Notes: generated from the letters alone by a model not told the origin. A stretch of 64,000 bases of DNA from Citrobacter freundii (GCA_003243445.1 QFQQ01000002.1:124001-188000), one strand, 5' to 3'; positions 26,461-35,080 are shown, counted from the stretch's first letter. Program-made: numbers and translations.

Positions 26461-27036
26461 TTAATCACCATCTCGACCGGACGGAGTCACGGCATCATCT
26501 GACTGAAACGTCCCAGAAGTCTTCCGCCGTTCACGCTTATATTTTCTAAAAAGGATGATACCGATCAGTGCAACAACCGTCCATTTAATAACCCCACTGT
26601 CTCTTTTTTCCCTGCGATCTGCCTCCTTTACCATAGCCGGATCAATAAGCAACGTATCATTTACAGAAAGTCCTATCACCTCGATTTTCTTATCCCGGAA
26701 AAGATTTCTATTATCTGCCACCCGCAGCATAATATCAAGCGTATCCTGATACTTCAATGACTTTACCCTGTTCTCAAGACTGGTATCACTCTTGAGAACA
26801 TTATAAGCACCATTTTTCATCCGTAACACAGCCTTATACTCTTCTACGGTGAAAAAATAATACGAAAGACCGTCATCACTGCTAAATCTCATGTCGTCAG
26901 AAAGAACAACTTTATGCGCAAGTATAGGCTCCCCCTTATAAAACTCGTCGTGAAAGAGGATATAACAGACCGTCCACCCGGAAGCGGCCAGAAACAGGAC
27001 AATCATCAGCAAGCCCGAAATATCGCTTTTTGCCAT
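26461..27036 (-). CDS. Uncharacterised membrane protein with two transmembrane segments
   Basis: A 191-residue protein. ATG at 27036 (MAKSDISGLLMIVLFLAASG) replaces an upstream TTG. There is one membrane helix at about 8-28 and a second near 155-172 (VIKWTVVALIGIILF), with a mixed extracytoplasmic domain between and a basic tail (RKYKRERRK). The layout, with a central domain reading YYFFTVEEYKAVLRMKNGAY, recalls small DUF3592-like proteins, but the family was not recognised with certainty. It starts 47 bp after the lutC stop on the same strand and may be at the end of that transcript. Confidence 0.7.
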   Translation of the reverse strand: MAKSDISGLLMIVLFLAASGWTVCYILFHDEFYKGEPILAHKVVLSDDMRFSSDDGLSYYFFTVEEYKAVLRMKNGAYNVLKSDTSLENRVKSLKYQDTLDIMLRVADNRNLFRDKKIEVIGLSVNDTLLIDPAMVKEADRREKRDSGVIKWTVVALIGIILFRKYKRERRKTSGTFQSDDAVTPSGRDGD

Positions 27037-27083
27037 CGGTTCAAAAGAAGGTTCGATCTGACGCAAATATATCAGCCACCCAC

Positions 27084-27665
27084 TTATCCGCGAACAAGGA
27101 TCGTCATCGTTTTGGGACCATGTGCTCCGAGAACAAGGGATTGTTCAATATCTGCGGTCTTGGATGGCCCGGCGATGAATACCCCAAATCCATAAGCATC
27201 ATAAGCGATACGCTGATAAGCATGATGCATGGTAGGCACAAGATCTTTGTGATCCAGTATCACAACAAGATTTTCAGCAATAAACGGCAATACACGAATA
27301 TTGATATCCTCCTCCGTCACCCAAATAGCTCCGTTCTCCGCCACGCCAAATTTCGCTTCGATGATCGCAATGTCAACATCTTCGAGAGAATGATGAGAGA
27401 GCTCCTGGTGATCGCGAAGAAAAAATGCTTCCAGCGACTGTATGGAAGACACCACACGGGCAGCTGAAGGGAAGATCTCCCTCAATTGATGCAGCAGGCC
27501 ATCTTCTTTATTCAGCATAACAACACGCCCGCCGATGCTTTCAAGGATCTGTTTGAATTGATCCAGCTTCCCCATTTCTCCTTCAAGCGGAAGATCTGCG
27601 GGTAATGGGATCAACGACGGTTGTGCCTGTTTCACCCGGTTCAATATATTATTGCGACTGCTCAT
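27084..27665 (-). CDS. lutC: Lactate utilization protein LutC (LUD domain)
   Basis: A 193-residue cytosolic LUD-domain protein, the smallest part of the LutABC L-lactate dehydrogenase complex. Visible family features are the N-terminal SRNNILNRVKQA helix, IIEAKFGVAENGAIWV, and the C-terminal IAGPSKTADIEQSLVLGAHGP. The start ATG overlaps the lutB stop by 4 bp (ATGA), the sign of translational coupling. With LutA and LutB it oxidises L-lactate to pyruvate and passes electrons on. Confidence 0.96.
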   Translation of the reverse strand: MSSRNNILNRVKQAQPSLIPLPADLPLEGEMGKLDQFKQILESIGGRVVMLNKEDGLLHQLREIFPSAARVVSSIQSLEAFFLRDHQELSHHSLEDVDIAIIEAKFGVAENGAIWVTEEDINIRVLPFIAENLVVILDHKDLVPTMHHAYQRIAYDAYGFGVFIAGPSKTADIEQSLVLGAHGPKTMTILVRG

Positions 27666-29056
27666 GATTTCTTTGTTGACTGATCCCTGTTTTTTTTATA
27701 CCAATCGGTAAAAGATTGCTTTGGTGGCTCCGGCAATTCACGTTGTCTATACCAGGGATTCATTTTATTTTTTACCATCCACGGGAAAACGCGCATCACT
27801 CTTCTCCCCCATTTACCTGCAAATGAAAATATACCAGGTTTTGAAAGCGTGGTCGCCATTACCTTCATGGCAACGGTCTTGCTCTTCGGGCTATGCCCTT
27901 CTTTAGTCAGTACCTGCCTCCATTTATATAGCTGTTCATGTATATCGATCTTCACGGGGCAAACGTTGCTGCACGAGCCGCAAAGTGTGGAAGCAAAGGG
28001 AAGATCCGCGTACTGCTTCATATCTAGGTTCGGGGCAAGTATAGAACCGATCGGACCGGCAACGGCCGTATGATAACTATGGCCGCCGCTTCTCCTGTAA
28101 ACCGGGCAGGTATTAAAGCACGCGCCGCAACGTATGCACTTCAATGAATTCCTGAAATCTTCTTTTGCGAGCTGCTGGCTTCTTCCATTATCTACCAATA
28201 CAATATGCAGTTGCTGACCTTTGCGCGGTTTTCTGAAATGCGAGGAGTAAGTCGTAACCGGCTGCCCCGTTGCACTTCGCGCAAGCAAGCGAAGAAACAC
28301 TCCGAGATGATGACGGAGCGGTATCAGTTTTTCAATACCCATGCAAGCAATATGCACATCACTCAGATGAGCCCCCATATCAGCATTACCTTCATTTGTA
28401 CAAACAACAAATTCGCCGGTTTCAGCTATCGCAAAATTTACACCCGTGATCGCTCCCCTTCTTGTCAGAAATTTATCACGTAAATGGATTCTCGCTGCAT
28501 TTGTCAGGAAAGACGGATCTGCGTTACCTGCAGGCGTTGCAAGATGTTTATGGAACAATTCGCCGATCTCTTCCTTCTTCCAATGGATACAGGGAAGTAC
28601 AATATGCGAGGGTGTTTCATTTGCAAGCTGAACGATCCTTTCACCAAGATCAGTATCAACAACGTCGATACCATTTTTTTCAAGGTACACATTCAAATGA
28701 CACTCTTCGGTAAGCATCGATTTGCTTTTCACAAGCTGTGTGATCTTGTTCTCCAGGAGAATTTTATGAACGATCTCATTATGCTCTTTTGCGTCTGCCG
28801 CCCAGTGAACGATCGCTCCATTGGCAATCGCATTTGCTTCGAACTCTTCAAGGTATCCGGCAAGATTGGAAAGCGTATGCGCTTTGATCTGTGAAGCCTG
28901 GTCACGCAGCGCTTCCCATTCGGTTCCCAGCGACCAGGCTGCTTTATCGCGTTTTTGCCTGATCCACCAAAGCGTTTCGTCATGCCAGCCGACCCGGTCT
29001 TCATCTCTGTTGAACCGCGCAGCTAAGCTTGAATGAGTTTCGTTTGTGCTTTGCAT
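27662..29056 (-). CDS. lutB: Lactate utilization iron-sulfur protein LutB
   Basis: A 464-residue protein with an N-terminal LUD domain (about 65-295) and a C-terminal ferredoxin-like part. The cluster ligands are CIRCGACFNTCPVYRRSGG and CGSCSNVCPVKID, two 4Fe-4S motifs in the usual order. The NADSGLTGV-type loop of LUD appears here as ITGVNFAIAETGEFVVCTNE. It is full length. It lies 16 bp after lutA and overlaps lutC by 4 bp. Confidence 0.96.
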   Translation of the reverse strand: MQSTNETHSSLAARFNRDEDRVGWHDETLWWIRQKRDKAAWSLGTEWEALRDQASQIKAHTLSNLAGYLEEFEANAIANGAIVHWAADAKEHNEIVHKILLENKITQLVKSKSMLTEECHLNVYLEKNGIDVVDTDLGERIVQLANETPSHIVLPCIHWKKEEIGELFHKHLATPAGNADPSFLTNAARIHLRDKFLTRRGAITGVNFAIAETGEFVVCTNEGNADMGAHLSDVHIACMGIEKLIPLRHHLGVFLRLLARSATGQPVTTYSSHFRKPRKGQQLHIVLVDNGRSQQLAKEDFRNSLKCIRCGACFNTCPVYRRSGGHSYHTAVAGPIGSILAPNLDMKQYADLPFASTLCGSCSNVCPVKIDIHEQLYKWRQVLTKEGHSPKSKTVAMKVMATTLSKPGIFSFAGKWGRRVMRVFPWMVKNKMNPWYRQRELPEPPKQSFTDWYKKNRDQSTKKS

Positions 29057-29072
29057 GTATAGATCAACCGGC

Positions 29073-29804
29073 TTAACCGGCGTTTAAGATTTCAGCAATA
29101 TGTTTTATTTTGATAGCAGATCCCTGGCGCTTTAAAATACCTTCCAGGTGCATAAGACAACTCATGTCCGCGCCGGTAATGACCTGGGCTCCGTTTTTCG
29201 TATGATCTTTCACACGATCCTTTCCCATCCTGGCACTCACGGCCTCCTCCATTACACAAAAAGTACCTCCGAAACCGCAACACTCATCACGCCTGTCGAG
29301 ATCGACCAGTTCCAGGCCATTTACAAGACCAAGCAATTTCTCCAGTTTGGAAAAAGGGCCGGCAACCAATTCAGACATTTGCGAAAGCATCAGGCCTCTT
29401 TGTCCATGACAGCCCTGATGCAATCCTACTTTATAAGGAAATGTCGCCTCCAGGTTTTCCACCTTCAGCACGTCCGTCAGAAACTCGGTAAGCTCATACA
29501 TGGATGACCGGATCTTCAATGCGGCGTTATTATCTTTTCCGTGTAAATGATGTTTGATATGGAGCGCACAACTTCCGGATGGAGACACGATATAATCAAA
29601 TTCATGAAAGTTGCGGATAAATAATTCATCCGTTCCGCCGGCGAGATGCTCATAACCGGAATTCGCCATCGGCTGACCGCAGCAGGTTTGCCGCAGGGGA
29701 TATACAACCGTACAACCTAATTTTTCCAATAATTCCAGGCTTGCTATTCCAACCTGCGGATAGAACTGATTTACATAGCAAGGGATAAATAAACCAACCG
29801 TCAT
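29073..29804 (-). CDS. lutA: Lactate utilization protein LutA (CCG-domain)
   Basis: A 243-residue protein with two cysteine-rich CCG domains that bind an iron-sulfur centre, as in heterodisulfide reductase and GlcF. The first ends in TCCGQPMANSGY and the second in DECCGFGGTFCVMEE; GLHQGCHGQRGL supplies another conserved Cys. It is the first gene of the lutABC operon. A perfect 11-bp inverted repeat lies about 34-64 bp upstream of its ATG and may be an operator or leader hairpin. Confidence 0.95.
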   Translation of the reverse strand: MTVGLFIPCYVNQFYPQVGIASLELLEKLGCTVVYPLRQTCCGQPMANSGYEHLAGGTDELFIRNFHEFDYIVSPSGSCALHIKHHLHGKDNNAALKIRSSMYELTEFLTDVLKVENLEATFPYKVGLHQGCHGQRGLMLSQMSELVAGPFSKLEKLLGLVNGLELVDLDRRDECCGFGGTFCVMEEAVSARMGKDRVKDHTKNGAQVITGADMSCLMHLEGILKRQGSAIKIKHIAEILNAG

Positions 29805-29837
29805 AAGCTGTCAAAAATATCCCGCCGGTAAGTTGAA

Positions 29838-29868
29838 ACTGTCCTGCACTCACAGGGTGCAGGACAGT
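29838..29868. promoter_or_regulatory. Inverted repeat upstream of lutA
   Basis: ACTGTCCTGCA (29838-29848) pairs perfectly with TGCAGGACAGT (29858-29868) around a 9-nt loop. No T-run follows on the lut strand, so a protein-binding operator or leader hairpin is favoured over a terminator. It may also mark the 3' end of the yiaA transcript. Confidence 0.45.
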
Positions 29869-29937
29869 ACCGCGGGTTTAGAAAAATACAGTATTATAAC
29901 AGAAGATCTATGAATCCGGGCTCTTTATTTTCTTTTT

Positions 29938-30366
29938 TTACAAATCAGCTTCATTTTTTTGCTTTTCATCCTTTCCTCTCATGTCACGCGTATTTTTTTG
30001 TACAGCGATGGCGGCAAAAATGCTAAGCACAAAAGACATTGCATAGAATCCTTTTTCGCTTTTTGTCATATCGGCATTCCAAAGCCCGACTGTAAGCAGG
30101 ATAATACAGAGAATGGTAGAAAACCAGGCAATACCGTAATAAAGATTTGTCACCGGAATACCTTCTAACTGGTCGCGGACGGCTTTCTGAACGGAAATGG
30201 CGGCAAAAAGACCAAACATGAGGACGGTGAAGTAATACCCTTTCTCATTTAATTCCATTTCCGCATTACTCAGACCGATCAGGTAAGCTGATACACCTGC
30301 GAGTAAAGCGACCCAGGAAGCACCAATAAAAGCAGCGGAAGGCTGTTGATGTTGTTTTCGTTCCAT
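29938..30366 (-). CDS. yiaA: YiaA/YiaB-family inner-membrane protein
   Basis: A 142-residue protein with four hydrophobic segments arranged as two similar halves: SWVALLAGVSAYLIGLSNAE with KGYYFTVLMFGLFAAISVQK, and WFSTILCIILLTVGLWNAD with KGFYAMSFVLSIFAAIAVQK. This internal repeat is the YiaA/YiaB mark. ATG at 30366 is preferred over a TTG at 30387 because the -7 element TACTTTTG covers the latter. The gene is 80 bp after a Crp/Fnr regulator, and a perfect palindrome lies in its promoter. Function unknown; E. coli YiaA is linked to stress. Confidence 0.9.
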   Translation of the reverse strand: MERKQHQQPSAAFIGASWVALLAGVSAYLIGLSNAEMELNEKGYYFTVLMFGLFAAISVQKAVRDQLEGIPVTNLYYGIAWFSTILCIILLTVGLWNADMTKSEKGFYAMSFVLSIFAAIAVQKNTRDMRGKDEKQKNEADL

Positions 30367-30384
30367 ATATTTTTTTTGATGATC

Positions 30385-30392
30385 CAAAAGTA
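30385..30392 (-). promoter_or_regulatory. -7 promoter element TACTTTTG of yiaA
   Basis: The reverse strand reads TACTTTTG, a full match to TAnnTTTG, 18 bp before the yiaA ATG. Confidence 0.55.
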
Positions 30393-30410
30393 TATGGCGG
30401 GTCTGAGCCG

Positions 30411-30432
30411 TTTTTTGACAGATGTCAAAAAA
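30411..30432. promoter_or_regulatory. Perfect palindromic operator TTTTTTGACA-GA-TGTCAAAAAA
   Basis: Two 10-bp arms with a 2-bp centre at 30421.5, which is 29.5 bp upstream of the first base of the yiaA -7 element (30392). That puts it near -41.5, the position of a class II Crp/Fnr activator site. The half-site TTGACA/TGTCAA resembles Fnr/Dnr-type boxes. The 2-bp loop and its promoter position argue against a plain terminator, though the T-runs could also allow that role. Confidence 0.6.
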
Positions 30433-30446
30433 CCTGGCGGAAGATG

Positions 30447-31010
30447 TTAAATCCTCCCCCGGATCCGGCTCAGCGTTTCCTGGCTGATGCCGAGGTATGA
30501 AGCAACCTGGCCCAATGGGATCCGTTCGAGGATATGCGGCGTGTGTTGCAGAAGCTGTTCGTACCGCTCGGCCGCGGTTTTAAACTGGGCATTAACAAAC
30601 CGCTCTTCCAGGCGTACATAGTATTTTTCGTAAGCGATCCTGACAAGGCGTTCAATTTCATGGAACTGATCAAAAAGCCCTGTCAATGTTTCTTTGGAGA
30701 TCGACCATAACAGACTTCCCTCCACCAATTGAATATTTTCTACTGACGGTTGATGGGTAGTAAAGCTGTGAAAAGATGTAACGAAATCATTTTCAAAACC
30801 AAACCAATGGGTGATCTCTTTATCATCAAGTGTATAAAAACCCCGGAGGGCTCCCTTTTCAAGGAAATAAAGATGACGGCAGATCTTTCCTTCCGTGAGG
30901 AGAAATTCATTCTTGTTGAGAGTGACCGGGGTAAAACAACCGGCAATGGCTGCTTCTGCCTCCGGAGAAAGACGATGATAATGGCGGAGGTGGGAAAGTA
31001 GATGTTGCAT
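30447..31010 (-). CDS. Crp/Fnr-family transcriptional regulator
   Basis: A 187-residue regulator, the same length as the one at 14413. ATG at 31010 (MQHLLSHLRHYHRLSPEAEA) is chosen: the open frame runs on to 31184, but that part translates the 10-bp tandem repeats. The effector domain has the cNMP beta-roll strands (FLLTEGKICRHLYFLEKGAL) and the HTH is LGQVASYLGISQETLSRIR. No Fe-S cysteines are seen. The gene is upstream of yiaA and a palindrome sits between them, so yiaA is the likely target. The translation start follows a tandem repeat tract that may affect its expression. Confidence 0.9.
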   Translation of the reverse strand: MQHLLSHLRHYHRLSPEAEAAIAGCFTPVTLNKNEFLLTEGKICRHLYFLEKGALRGFYTLDDKEITHWFGFENDFVTSFHSFTTHQPSVENIQLVEGSLLWSISKETLTGLFDQFHEIERLVRIAYEKYYVRLEERFVNAQFKTAAERYEQLLQHTPHILERIPLGQVASYLGISQETLSRIRGRI

Positions 31011-31020
31011 GGATGCGAAG

Positions 31021-31060
31021 ATCGCAAATGAACGCGAATGGTCGCGAATGTTCACGAATG
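31021..31060. repeat. Four tandem 10-bp repeats (NNCGCGAATG) before the Crp/Fnr start
   Basis: Successive units are ATCGCAAATG, AACGCGAATG, GTCGCGAATG, TTCACGAATG; weaker copies continue to about 31078. The array ends 10 bp from the regulator's start codon and would lie in its 5' leader or promoter. Confidence 0.8.
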
Positions 31061-31199
31061 CGCGGATGTTCAGGAATGGCTTAACTGGATGGAACGGTTT
31101 CGGGATGTTTTTTCGTACAGACTTGTTATGATAAGGCAGGAGTGGACCCGCAGAATTGAATATGCAAATATAAAAATCCAACAACCGGAAAACGGGGAG

Positions 31200-31442
31200 T
31201 TACTTAGCGTCTTTGCTTTTACCTTTCTTTTTTTTGTCTTTTTCCTTAGAAAGTGTTTTTAGCGCCTTTTGCAATTTGCTGATGGTTTTATGGAGATCCC
31301 GCTGGTGCTTGTCGAGGACTTTGCTGGTTTCTTTCGCCGCTGTATCAAACAAATGATTGGCCTTGTGCAAATGCATATTATATGCACCTGCTTGTTCGTC
31401 AAGCCGTTTGATCAACTCCCAGACCGACTCCTTCTTTTTCAT
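31200..31442 (-). CDS. Small charged helical protein, unknown function
   Basis: An 80-residue protein beginning MKKKESVWELIKRLDEQAGA. It is helical with heptad-like spacing (DKHQRDLHKTISKLQKALKT) and ends in a lysine-rich tail (KEKDKKKKGKSKDAK), so it probably forms a coiled coil and may bind nucleic acid (inference). No family was recognised. It is on the same strand as the downstream Crp/Fnr gene, 189 bp away. Confidence 0.55.
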   Translation of the reverse strand: MKKKESVWELIKRLDEQAGAYNMHLHKANHLFDTAAKETSKVLDKHQRDLHKTISKLQKALKTLSKEKDKKKKGKSKDAK

Positions 31443-31475
31443 ACACCATTCAGGGCAAATTCTGCGCCATGTGCG

Positions 31476-31850
<375 letters not shown>

Positions 31851-31979
31851 GACTAATAAATACGGCATTGAAATGCGCTGCAAATCGCAACATAACCAAT
31901 TCTTACAATCGTATCATCGGGTAAATGGTATGTTTAATTATCAAATGGAAGGTTTCCATGAATACTCTTTTTCGTCCAG

Positions 31980-32162
31980 TCACATCTGATCCCACTGTAA
32001 CAAATCACCCCACTTCTTTCTACAGTCATTTCCTTTACATTCCACACAATATTGTCGCTGAAAAATGTGGAACATCTCCCAAAATAAAGAATCAGTAAAC
32101 CTTGTAGAACTTGTTCCCCAATACGTAGCATCCCTTACTGGACTGTCATCTTCACCGTTCAT
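31980..32162 (-). CDS. Possible small cysteine-containing protein
   Basis: A 60-residue frame starting MNGEDDSPVRDATYWGTSST with ATG at 32162, preceded by GGAAG. It holds FWEMFHIFQRQYCVECKGND followed by CRKKW; C-x2-C-x4-C could bind a metal. The composition is protein-like, but no family was recognised. After the TGA stop the frame stays open for 12 more codons (LDEKEYSWKPSI), so it could instead be a gene with a premature stop. It starts only 37 bp from the divergent small gene at 32200. Confidence 0.35.
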   Translation of the reverse strand: MNGEDDSPVRDATYWGTSSTRFTDSLFWEMFHIFQRQYCVECKGNDCRKKWGDLLQWDQM

Positions 32163-32199
32163 TTACTTCCGTTAGCATGCTGTTTGCATTATTCATTGC

Positions 32200-32442
32200 A
32201 TGACATTTCAACAATTCAATAAATTATCACCAACGGAAAAGGAGATCGCCATGTGGTACATAGGCGTGCCCGTCGCAGACCGGTTCGATAAGGTTTATCG
32301 CTACTTGCTATTCCAATTGGATGCATTTTATATTGAAATAGCTTACGCGGTCAATCTGAATATCATTACCCGGCTGACAGCATTTGATGATACGGACCTG
32401 CTGGAGCCATACCTGGAGAACATCGAGGTAGATATTAACTGA
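32200..32442 (+). CDS. Small hypothetical protein
   Basis: An 80-residue protein beginning MTFQQFNKLSPTEKEIAMWY, probably helical, with an aromatic-rich middle (LLFQLDAFYIEIAYAVNLNI) and an acidic end. Similar short proteins occur singly in Chitinophagaceae, but the family was not recognised. No ribosome-binding site or promoter of note is seen. The protein-like composition is the main support. Confidence 0.5.
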   Translation: MTFQQFNKLSPTEKEIAMWYIGVPVADRFDKVYRYLLFQLDAFYIEIAYAVNLNIITRLTAFDDTDLLEPYLENIEVDIN

Positions 32443-32521
32443 TCAACGCCTTATTGCCATTAATCCGCATGTTGATACGGTGCATAATGGTGGCGAAATT
32501 GATCGTCTCTGTACACCCTGC

Positions 32522-33427
32522 TCAATCCAGTACCTTTTTAATTTTCTTCAAAAGACCGCCCGCTTTCTTCTCCGTTTTCTCAGCTGGTTTATCTGTTGTA
32601 GTGGTATTTGTTGAAGATGAAGTTGCTTTAGTTTCATCTTTCGTTTCTGATGGTGCAGTGTATCCTTCGGTGGAAACGTGTACACCTTGCTTTAACCATG
32701 CCGTCACAAACGATCTTGTTTCATCATTCACTTCTTTGCCTGCGCGGTAGATAGCTTTCCACATTGCAGACTTTTTTTCATATACCGGGTTTGTGAAGAT
32801 CTTTAATTTACCACGCGGAGTTAATGCAGCATTGAAGTCCACGGTTGCGGATTCCGCAAGATAGTAACGCAGTGCGCGCGTCACCGCAGAATCCGTGGAC
32901 TCAGGATACTTTTGCTTCCAGGCCCATGTCATTGGATATTCTTCTTTCGCCTGCAGAAGGCTATATTCCGCCGATGCAACAGCTTTACGCCAGGTCTCTT
33001 TTTCTTCAGCAGTCTTTGCATCCTTCAGGGAAGCTTTGGCAAAATCCAATGCTTCCGTATAACTTTTTATCGTTTCATCATTTGGAGTGACCGGATCTTT
33101 TTCAAAAGGCTTTTCACTCAATCGTTTCTTCTGATAAGCGGTATGGAACTCACCGGATTCAACATAGTCCTTCAGCCATTCGCAGGATTCTTTCGCCATG
33201 GCTTTCTTGTCTCCGCTCACAATATCAGCGAGTCTATTGACCCTTGGGATTGAGAAATACTGGCAACCACTTGTGCAATTAGGATTGATATAAGTATTCA
33301 TCATATTATTCAACACCTGGTAACGCGGATCACGAACACCAAGTTTATCCAGTATTTCATCGCCAAACTTGAAGGCACTGCACACAACTAAAATAGACAG
33401 CGATATAAGAAAGATCTTTTTTGTCAT
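32522..33427 (-). CDS. Secreted protein of unknown function
   Basis: A 301-residue exported protein. ATG at 33427 starts a good signal peptide (MTKKIFLISLSILVVCSAF); the longer frame to 33478 is not needed. A Cys pair (NCTSGC) comes near residue 51. The middle is helical and Lys/Glu-rich (EALDFAKASLKDAKTAEEKE), and the C-terminus is a Thr/Ser/Lys-rich low-complexity tail ending GGLLKKIKKVLD. No family was recognised. The protein is probably periplasmic or surface-exposed (inference). Confidence 0.75.
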   Translation of the reverse strand: MTKKIFLISLSILVVCSAFKFGDEILDKLGVRDPRYQVLNNMMNTYINPNCTSGCQYFSIPRVNRLADIVSGDKKAMAKESCEWLKDYVESGEFHTAYQKKRLSEKPFEKDPVTPNDETIKSYTEALDFAKASLKDAKTAEEKETWRKAVASAEYSLLQAKEEYPMTWAWKQKYPESTDSAVTRALRYYLAESATVDFNAALTPRGKLKIFTNPVYEKKSAMWKAIYRAGKEVNDETRSFVTAWLKQGVHVSTEGYTAPSETKDETKATSSSTNTTTTDKPAEKTEKKAGGLLKKIKKVLD

Positions 33428-33783
33428 AGCCACCAGTTTTAATGTAAGCCAAATATAAAACTGGCAGCAAGCATGCAATGTCCCTTAAAAAAGGGATTTT
33501 GTTCCAGTACCGTTTAGTTAAGACCTTCATAGATGCCTTTTTTCTTATAAAGGAGGCAGAAGCGGCAGCAGGCCTTCTTTTGTCAACTGCATTCTTCTCT
33601 GCCTCCTCTGTTGCAGCATGACCTTATATTGAAAGTGTGGACCGATCTGCTTACTATTTTTTTCTGATCAAGGTCCTGCAAAGTCAGGACGCAAGATTGT
33701 CCACACATTAGCTTATGGCTGGTATAGGGTTTGACGGATAATTATTTAAATACCTTAATAACTAATTTTGTTCAAAATCAGGC
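33428..33783. other. Intergenic stretch with nested inverted repeats
   Basis: Three structures are visible. TCCCTT/AAGGGA forms a small hairpin at about 33481-33496. GGAGGCAGAAG at 33552-33562 pairs, with one extra base, with CTTCTCTGCCTCC at 33593-33605. GTGTGGAC (33635-33642) pairs with GTCCACAC (33699-33706) and encloses GTCCTG/CAGGAC (33673-33690). A -7 element TAATTTTG is at 33763-33770, ahead of the winged-helix gene. Confidence 0.5.
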
Positions 33784-34260
33784 ATGGAGAAGGATTTCTA
33801 TATCAACGATCAATTCCTTGTGAAACCGGATGCGAACCTGCTGGTTGATGGGTTGATCAGCAAGATCTCGAAGGTTGAACCCGGGGCCATGCGTCTGCTT
33901 TGCATACTTGCCGGAAACAATCACAGGCTTGTATCAAAGGAAGAATTGATCACGCTCACCTGGAATGATGGCAGCGGTTCCGACGAAAAACTCAACCAGG
34001 CAATTTCCACCCTGCGAAAACTACTGCAGGATGATAAAAAGACCCTGATCAAACAGGTTGCACAAAAAGGCTATTCCTTCCAGGCGTCGGTCTTCAATGC
34101 CGATATCGATGATCTTACAAAAGAAGCCGCCGCAAAGCCCATACGCTTACCCGCAACTGCTGCACAAAAATGGATCATTGCACTTTCATTTCTCATTTTT
34201 CTATTATTGCTCATTTTTGCACTGTTCAATTATACCTATTCAACTGAGCCACTCGATTAA
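33784..34260 (+). CDS. Membrane-anchored winged-helix regulator (ToxR/CadC-like)
   Basis: A 158-residue protein with an N-terminal OmpR-type winged helix (about 8-105: RLVSKEELITLTWNDGSGSD, then LNQAISTLRKLLQDD and LIKQVAQKGYSF) and one membrane helix near 127-149 (KWIIALSFLIFLLLLIFALF). Only about nine residues lie beyond the membrane, so it lacks the periplasmic sensor of CadC and may need a partner to receive a signal. It should bind DNA from the membrane. No obvious target gene is adjacent; nested inverted repeats upstream could be its own operator. Confidence 0.82.
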   Translation: MEKDFYINDQFLVKPDANLLVDGLISKISKVEPGAMRLLCILAGNNHRLVSKEELITLTWNDGSGSDEKLNQAISTLRKLLQDDKKTLIKQVAQKGYSFQASVFNADIDDLTKEAAAKPIRLPATAAQKWIIALSFLIFLLLLIFALFNYTYSTEPLD

Positions 34261-34442
34261 TAGGTTTGCAGCAGCTGAACTGATTCAAACCAAACAGGGG
34301 TCGCCAGAAGCGTCTCCAGCGTGGAAATAAATACACAGAAGCTACCCCGCCCACCTGAATCTGCCAGTCCGTAAACGCCAGCCCTGGCCATTTGCGCACG
34401 AAAGCCGGTGGCATGATTATTCCCATACTATCAAAAAGCCAT

Positions 34443-34961
34443 ATGGGAAGCGTCAAACACCTTGAACAGAAGCCCGCGCTCACAAAGCTCAAAGAACTGG
34501 CGGAAGATGCAAAACTCTGCATGTTCAATACCCGTCTTTGCGGAGCGCCTTTTAATACCCGGCCCATGGCCACGCAAGCCGTGGACGAAGATGGAACGAT
34601 CTGGTTTTTCAGCGCGGCAGACAGCACCAAGAATCTTGATATTGCGAGGGATAATCGCGTTCAGCTGATCTATTCAAACCGCTCTTCTTCAGAATTCCTG
34701 TCTGTATACGGGATCGCTGAGATCCTGATCGATAAAGCCAAAGCAAAAAAACTCTGGAATGTATTCCTTACCACCTGGTTTCATGATGGCCCGGAGGATT
34801 CAAATCTCACTTTGATAAAATTTACACCGCTTGAAGGCTATTACTGGGATACAAAACATAATAAAATGATACAGTCGATGAAGATCGTTGTGGGAGCCAT
34901 CAGGGGAAAGATGCTGGATGATGGACTGGAAGGGAAGCTGAAAGTAAGCCGTGAGGGATGA
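34443..34961 (+). CDS. Pyridoxamine 5'-phosphate oxidase-family (general stress) protein
   Basis: A 172-residue flavin-binding split-barrel protein. ATG at 34443 (MGSVKHLEQKPALTKLKELA) is preferred over 34392. It has strands CMFNTRLC, RPMATQAVDEDGTIWFFSAA and NRVQLIYSNRSSSEFLSVYG, followed by LIKFTPLEGYYWDT, the arrangement of the general-stress-protein-26 group. It probably binds FMN or F420-like cofactors; the reaction is unknown. A C-terminal extension reads MIQSMKIVVGAIRGKML. Confidence 0.88.
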   Translation: MGSVKHLEQKPALTKLKELAEDAKLCMFNTRLCGAPFNTRPMATQAVDEDGTIWFFSAADSTKNLDIARDNRVQLIYSNRSSSEFLSVYGIAEILIDKAKAKKLWNVFLTTWFHDGPEDSNLTLIKFTPLEGYYWDTKHNKMIQSMKIVVGAIRGKMLDDGLEGKLKVSREG

Positions 34962-35080
34962 GCAACCTGCCGGAAGGAAGAACTTCAGAGTGGAACTGCA
35001 TTGGATATTCAGAGCTGCCCGTGAGAGAGACATTTTCAATTATACCATCAGCAATCAGAATATACTAGATTTGGGGCAAG

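Noticed and set aside
31011..31184. N-terminal extension of the Crp/Fnr regulator
   Set aside because: It translates the 10-bp tandem repeats; the family start fits ATG at 31010.
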